Shown piece after piece: positions 54,856 to 60,000 of a stretch of 60,000 nucleotides of DNA. The stretch's first letter is position 1. Each line of letters opens with the position of its first letter. The position numbers and the translations under genes were made by a program. Source of the stretch: Cryptomeria japonica (Eukaryota > Streptophyta > Pinopsida > Cupressales > Cupressaceae); assembly GCF_030272615.1 (NCBI RefSeq), contig NC_081414.1, positions 770,543,653 through 770,603,652 of the forward strand, in the 5' to 3' direction. Below the pieces are notes generated by a model. That model was not told where the DNA came from and made no database searches. It worked only from the letters and a program-made list of their open reading frames with translations.

Positions 54856-55832
54856 AGGGTGAACCCACAATAGTGGATTACACCTTTTTGCAAACTTTGA
54901 CACTGCAATATTCATTTTTAGAAAAACTTTAGATTCAGAAACCTATTACTTCTAAAGCATAAGGAATTTGCAAATGATGTGAACTAGTGATTTGTGTCAT
55001 TTTGTATGTAGATTCTAAAAATACTTTTTTGATTATTTTTGGAATCAATTTGCTTCCATTTTTCTCTCCCTCAAAAACTAGTTTTTTTCAAAAAACAACA
55101 TCTTTAAAGAGTGATACTCGCTCTATAAAGCATAACTTTTTTTTCTATAATAGATATGAATGTGATTCTTTTGAATCTAGTTTTGTAACATCCATATCTA
55201 GTGTTTACAATTGGTTTTGTAATATTATCTTCAATATTTCATATTTTATTAATATTTGAAGTCAAGTTAACTATAATTTTGACATATGTCTATTTGATAT
55301 TACATAACTTGTTGTATATTTAATGAAAAACAATTTTTTTTTCTTGTTGGAAAGAGGAATTCAATACCCAGTGCATAAATATTTTTCTGAATTTTTTGGG
55401 TAACGTTGACTATTTTACCATAAGCATTGGACAAAAGAAGTTCATGTTTGGTGAAAACCCTACATTCATAAGAAATAAAATAAAAATATATTAAAAATTA
55501 TACTATTTGGAAAGATTATAATATGAGCTAAATACTTTAAAAGACAAAACTTGTAAATGAACTCATTTGACCCCCCAAAAGCTAATGTAAAGTTGGTTTT
55601 TTTATCAGCATTTGATAGATGCAAAGGAGACTTCATTACAAATGTGATTTAGAAGTAAAGAGGTTCTATCCAAGAAATTTTGATCTAAGAGATTTTGTTC
55701 TAAGTCTCTTCAATTAATTACTTCAAATGGGACCTCTTAAAGCTTTAAACATTATATTTTCTAAAAAATGTATGATTTCAACAAAACTTAGGATGTACAA
55801 AAAAGTAGGAACCAGAATTGTGAGTTCACCCT
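54856..55832. mobile_element. Terminal-inverted-repeat insertion of about 977 bp, non-autonomous
   Basis: The ends AGGGTGAACCCACAATAGTGG (54856) and, as reverse complement from 55832, AGGGTGAACTCACAATTCTGG match at 18 of 21 positions. The insert is AT-rich and has no transposase-like frame. It sits exactly between codons of the E gag: comparison with the gag at 11355-13862 shows the coding text stops at MQRLL and resumes at DNLITL. A target duplication is not clear (at most AG), so the superfamily is not assigned. Confidence 0.72.
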
Positions 55833-56390
55833 AGACAACCTAATTACCCTAATCAAGCCTAAACCTCTATCAAATAGCTGATCCTACCCCCGCTAGTTTG
55901 ATGGGTCGAAGTATTGTCATTACCATCGTGTGCCTAGTCATGAAACTGAGATATGTTATCGTCTTAGACACATTGTCCAAGACCACATCGACAGTGGGGC
56001 TATCAAAGTTGATGCAAGGAAACATAAGTCAAACAAGTTCATGGATAAAACCAATAGTGACTTGCAGATCTATACCAACCCATTTCCTCTTCACTCGACA
56101 AATGTGATTTCTACATCTGATCTGGCCTTGGAGGGTGGTCCATATGTCAACATGGTAACCGTCACCTCTATCGTCTCCCCCCTACCTAGAAGGGGAAGGT
56201 GTCTAACATTCTTATCTCATTCACACCACTCGATGCCCCACATTACAGAGAGCCTACTCCTCTCTATATCCCTACTCGATTGAACGATAAAATTATCATA
56301 GGTGTGATGGTTGACCCCTCTAGCAGAGCCAATGTCATCATGAAGGAGACACTTTTTGTGAATGGATGGCATAGGGTGGTCTATGATAAG
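55833..56390 (+). pseudogene. Gag zinc knuckle and protease start of element E
   Basis: The frame resumes with NLITL and reaches the CCHC-like YCHYHRVPSHETEIC (about 55911-55956), then RHIVQDHIDSG and a linker with IYTNPFPLHSTNVI, each aligned with the element at 8418-16301. After a frame change near 56200, the protease strand VMVDPSSRANVI (about 56305-56343) shows Asp-Pro-Ser at the active site. The frame is cut after VVYDK at 56390 by copia D. Confidence 0.8.
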
Positions 56391-58136
56391 TGTCTCACTA
56401 CCACTGAGAGGGGGGGGTGAATCAGTGGTTCCTAAAATTTTTGACCTTTCAAGGAAACTTCAAAATACCTGTTATTAACTTAAACACTAAACAATCAAAC
56501 CAGTAAAGCAGGACGGAAAGCCAATTGTTGAACATAGAGTACCACTGAGAGGGGGGGTGAATCAGTGGTTCATAAACATTTTGACATTTCAAGGCAAATT
56601 TAGAATACCTGTTATTAACTTAAGCACTAAACAATTAAACTAGTAAAGCAAGAAGGAAAGCCAAAGAGATCAAACACACAAATGCAACTCACAACACCAG
56701 ATGTATGAGGAAAACCCAATATGGGAAAAACCTCGGTGAGAAAAGTTGTTGGAGACTACTACTGCAATCTAGCCTCACAAGTAAAACACTAGATTACAAA
56801 GATTTAGGGCACCAACCCAAGGAGCACAAACCCTCGTACCAAGCTACAACTTGGCGATGTATATTGAAATACAATTTAGATACAGTTAAGGCTTCTTGTT
56901 GCAAAAGAATTCTGCAACTCTTGATCAAATATCTTAGTGTCGGTTGTCAGTGTTTTCTCCTCCACTGAATCTCACAATACTGATTGTGAGATCACTTTCT
57001 CTAATTCTTGGCCTCTATTATCACTCTTTCTCTCTCATAGTCCCATTGCACACTGTGTAACACTTGGATGTTGCCTTTCTCTGCTACACCTTGCCGGTTT
57101 TGCTTAACTGTTGAACTAGAGTTATACAGGTACTCAATCACTGTCGGTTAAACCCTCTCACAGTTTGCTTGCTCACTTACTCTGCAACTTTCTTAAACTA
57201 AATTTTAAGGCCAAAATTCTTCTCTGCACTTAATCTCTCTTCTCACTGTTTCTTCTATGCAGCATCAACTTGCTCTATCTCAAGCTCATATATTTATCAC
57301 CATGGTTTCCTGCCAAGAAGCAATTAAAATTAGGAGCAGTTAGGGTTTCCTTTCCCAACACAATTTGCATGAGATCTGATCCAGTCTATCTTGGGTCGAT
57401 CACCTATACTCCAATGATGCATTTGTACACATTTCCATTACTCAATGCATACTTGCTAAAGATAGCAATCACGTACAAGATTTCCTACCTTGAAATCTGT
57501 TGACTCATAAAATGCTCAGCTATTTCCTTTTCGAGGTCTTCTTGGAATAAAAATTCCTTTGCATTGATCTAGGTGCCAACTGATCTCTGATCTTCCTCTA
57601 TTATCCTTTCTTCCTCAAGCCACATTAGTCAGTTTCAATCTCGTGATTTGTGGTTGTTTCATTAATTTCAACTAGTTGTTTCAACAACCATGTCGATGGA
57701 GGCTTCATCGACCTTTGCATGTTTGCCACCTCAACTCCAAATGGCATCACAAAAATCAATCACTTAGCTCATGGAAACATAGTCAGTTCATACTTGATCA
57801 TTCAACAAACTCATACCAGTACATCCCTTTATTGGTGAGACCTTCTTCTTTTGCTAACCGATAGTGCACACTTCCCTGGTAACACACCTAACTTTATCAT
57901 TCTTCCTCTTCAACAAAAATAGGCAGCCAACCTTCAGACCGATGTATTTCTCTACCGGTTTTTTACTCAACAAGTTAATATACACAGTCTTCATATTGGT
58001 TTATGCCTTACCGGTAAACCTTCATTCTGTCTGCTCACTCTCATGTGAATTTCCATCAAACCGGTCACTCCTTTCTTACTGGTGACCTTGCCAAACTGGT
58101 TGACATCAATGACAACTTAATGCCAAAATGCCAACA
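56391..58136 (-). repeat. 3' LTR of copia D
   Basis: On + it starts TGTCTCAC and ends GCCAACA, 1746 bp. Its element-strand 3' end (CACTGATTCACCCCCCCTCTCAGTGG) resembles that of copia A. The last 290 bases are a 141-bp tandem duplication. A possible TATA box on the element strand is at about 57288-57296 (AAATATATG). A 5' LTR partner is not in the window. Confidence 0.72.
56399..56680. repeat. 141-bp tandem duplication at the LTR end of copia D
   Basis: Two copies start TACCACTGAGAGGGGGG at 56399 and 56540 and run in parallel through CCTGTTATTAACTTAA and AGGAAAGCCAA. They differ at several positions, so the duplication is not recent. Confidence 0.88.
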
Positions 58137-58290
58137 ATCTCCCCCTTTGGCATTGATATCAACTTATCACAAAAACTACATACTGGTACATTTATTCCCT
58201 TTTGACACAATGACAAAGGGTATTGTACACTCCTCCTTTGATCCATACCGAGCTCCCAATTTGACTGCTATCAACTCCCCCTAAGCCACA
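58137..58290 (-). promoter_or_regulatory. Polypurine tracts of copia D
   Basis: + ATCTCCCCCTTTGG (58137-58150) reads CCAAAGGGGGAGAT on the element strand, adjoining the LTR. A second tract (AACTCCCCCTAAG) lies at about 58273-58285. This parallels the multiple tracts of copia A. Confidence 0.75.
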
Positions 58291-58300
58291 TAAATACTTC

Positions 58301-59378
58301 CTAGGCAGATGACACAACTCCCAACTTATGTTGGAGATACTCAAAAGTGCTTACTGATAATGGTTTGGTGAAAATGTCTACTACTTGTTCTTTGGTAGGG
58401 ACATAATCCATCCTCACCTCTTGTCCTTCAATCTTCTCTCTGAGAAAATGATACTTGATAGCAATGTGCTTTGTTTTGGAATGCATCACCAGATTCTTTT
58501 CTATGTTGATTGCACTCGAATTGTCACACCGAATGAGAATAGGATCAATGATGTCCACTTGTATATTTTTGAGGGTCTTCTTCATCCAAAGCACCTAAGA
58601 GCAGCATGTAGCAGTAGCAATGCATTCTACTTCAGTAGTAGATAGAGAGACTGAATACTGCTTCTTGCTATGCCATGAGACTAACTGGTCACCTAGAAAG
58701 AATGCACCACCACTTGTGCTCTTCTAATCATCAATGCAACCTTCCCAATTAGAATTAGTGTGTGCTTCCAAGATAAAATCTCCTTGTTTAGGATACCATA
58801 ATACATAACTGAGTGTCCCTTGTAGGTACCTAAAGATTCTGCTTACAACATTCATATGTGACTACTTAGGTGCATCTTGGAATCTGGCCACCATGCATAC
58901 TGCCTGTACTATATCCACTCTAGAAGTAGTTAGATACAATAGACTTCCTATCATGGATCTATATAGAGTCTAATCCACCACTGGTGATTCACCATTCTTG
59001 CTTAGTTTACTATCGGTCACCATGGGGGTACTTACCAGTTTACAATCTTCCAGTTGGAATTTCTTCAACATCTCCTTTGCATACTTGATTTGTGAGATAA
59101 AGATTACCTTATCTTGCTATAATATCTGCAAACCAAGGAAATATGTCAATTCACCAAGCATTGACATCTCAAACTCTGACTGCATCTGATCAAAAAACTC
59201 TTTGTAGAGGGTGTCCTTGTTGCCTCCAAAGATAATGTCATCTACATATACAACCACAATGATCGTGTGCTTCCCATATTTCTTTATGTACAAATTGTTG
59301 TCAACACTCCCCTTTTTGAATCCCTGCTCGAGTATGTGCACCAAGTTGTGGTACCAAAAGGGGGTCTTAAGATGCCAC
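58301..59378 (-). pseudogene. Copia D RT C-terminus and RNase H
   Basis: From the right: WYHNLVHILEQGFKKGSVDNNLY and the catalytic YVDDIIFGG (59407-59117), then, with stops, YRSMIGSLLYLTTSR, and RNase H blocks STTEVECIATATCCS and LWMKKTLKNIQV with IRCDNSSAINIEKNL, ending FTKPLSVSTFEYLQHKLGVVSSA at 58301. Stops occur near 59115, 58970, 58865, 58724 and 58597. Upstream of LKTPFWYHNL the RT text is lost at the T-run. Catalytic Asp-Asp of RT is kept. Confidence 0.85.
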
Positions 59379-60000
59379 TTTTTTTTTTTTTTTTCTGAAA
59401 TCAGCAAAGTTTGAACTTCAATGGCAAATTGAACCTAATTACACTCCAAATTTGAAGATGGAACAAGAACAAGAGTCAGAGTGCTTCGAGTCTACTTTCC
59501 AAACTACTAATTTGTTTTGTAAATGGTGGAGATTAAGGGCTTCAAAAAGGGGAGCCACAAAAACTGGTCCTATTTTTATGCAAAAAACATAACATTAGCG
59601 TCTGTTGTGACCCCCCTAAAATGTTAACTTTTTTTTTCAATTTTTAAAATTGCTTAAGTGAGAAATTAGATAGCACCTTGTAGTTTATGCCAAATTTTTC
59701 AGCTAACTTTTTAATGAGTATATGATTTTTTACTAATTTTCGAAGTGGACACATCCTTAAAAACAAAAAATTGAGCATATTCCCCCCTAAAATCATTGAA
59801 AACTAATAAAAAATCTAAACTTTTTTTTTTCAAATTGTGTAGAATGGAGTCTAGTTTCTAAAAATATAAGTTTTTTCAAAATTTGATGAACGTGTAAAAA
59901 TCTATACCCAAAATAGTGCATGTTGGTTTTTGACAAAAAACGAACACACTAACAAAAGAAATTATAGATGAAAGACTTAACGAAATCAAAATTTGAAATA
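59379..60000. other. Unrecognised AT-rich DNA beyond a 16-T run, probably inserted in copia D
   Basis: The RT coding text of copia D stops at the T-run 59379-59394. If the T-run is the A-tail of a retroposon on the minus strand, its body lies to the right; no coding domain is visible in the 600 bases present. No target duplication can be checked because the other junction is outside the window. Confidence 0.4.

Larger units (their letters stand above)
51912..56390 (+). mobile_element. Ty3 element E, 5' part only; twice interrupted
   Basis: A probable 5' LTR ends at 53024, followed by TTT and a PBS (53028-53045). Gag (53335-54855), a 0.98-kb TIR insertion (54856-55832), the zinc-knuckle and protease part (55833-56390) follow, then copia D cuts the protease. 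The gag and the active-site variant Asp-Pro-Ser match the pol-less element at 8418-16301, so both belong to one lineage. The rest lies beyond the window, so it is unknown whether E had pol. Confidence 0.75.
56391..60000 (-). mobile_element. Copia element D (SIRE-like), 3' half, runs out of window
   Basis: It is inserted in element E after TATGATAAG. On the minus strand, coming from the right, are an RT-RNase H remnant, purine tracts and the 3' LTR (58136-56391). The LTR tail and RNase H resemble copia A. RT is interrupted at 59379 by a T-run and unrelated DNA. The 5' half and the right target duplication are outside the window. Confidence 0.85.

Noticed and set aside
56386-56390. Identical GATAAG before both element B (30275-30280) and copia D (56385-56390), as a possible shared target preference
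   Set aside because: Two cases from different superfamilies; six matching AT-rich bases are within chance, and the right duplication of D is not visible.
1-60000. Host protein-coding genes, tRNA or rRNA genes
   Set aside because: All recognisable domains belong to retroelements or the PMD gene inside one. No cloverleaf-like sequence with proper boxes and no rRNA core was seen by eye; a tRNA scan would be decisive.

Overview
The window is intergenic DNA of a large, repeat-rich land-plant nuclear genome. Every recognisable protein domain belongs to a transposable element: Ty3 (gypsy) and Ty1 (copia) LTR retrotransposons and one plant L1-type LINE. No host housekeeping gene, rRNA or tRNA was found. 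Very large nested elements, AT-rich spacers and Tat-like Ty3 polyproteins would fit a gymnosperm, but the species cannot be fixed from the sequence.

Layout. (1) 1-8412: decayed Ty3 element on +, in the order gag/protease, extra RNase H, RT-RNase H, integrase, then a 3' region with about eight degenerate 70-bp repeats. (2) 8418-16301: complete pol-less Ty3 element on -, with 1.26-kb LTRs, GTATT target duplications, PBS, PPT and one gag-protease-extension frame of 1144 codons broken by one stop. (3) 16307-18537: non-coding, with a 257-bp-arm foldback at 16672-17203. (4) 18538-24884: L1-type LINE on -, ORF1 and ORF2 overlapping as ATGA, with a C-terminal RNase H. (5) 24885-27078: AT-rich spacer with an old LTR remnant.

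(6) 27079-51663 is a three-level nest. Copia A (+, TSD GAAAT) is split in its integrase by Ty3 element B (+, TSD ATAAG, 30281-47855). B is split between gag and protease by copia C (-, TSD CACAT, 35948-41948). B has lost RT, RNase H and the integrase core. On its antisense strand it carries a decayed plant-mobile-domain gene with TATA box, small first exon, GT-AG intron and second exon. (7) 51912-56390: 5' part of Ty3 element E, a relative of the element in (2) with the same PBS. Its gag is interrupted by a 0.98-kb terminal-inverted-repeat insertion. (8) 56391-60000: 3' half of copia D (-) inserted in the protease of E; D is itself interrupted at a poly(T) tract at 59379, beyond which nothing is recognisable.

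Functionally, all elements look defective in at least one gene. Elements B and (2) have intact cis signals but no pol, so they could only have moved using enzymes supplied by other Ty3 copies. The most unusual item is the antisense, intron-containing plant-mobile-domain gene inside B. Others are the hairpin modules in the pol-less element, the long foldback, and by-eye LTR divergence that runs opposite to the nesting order for B and C.
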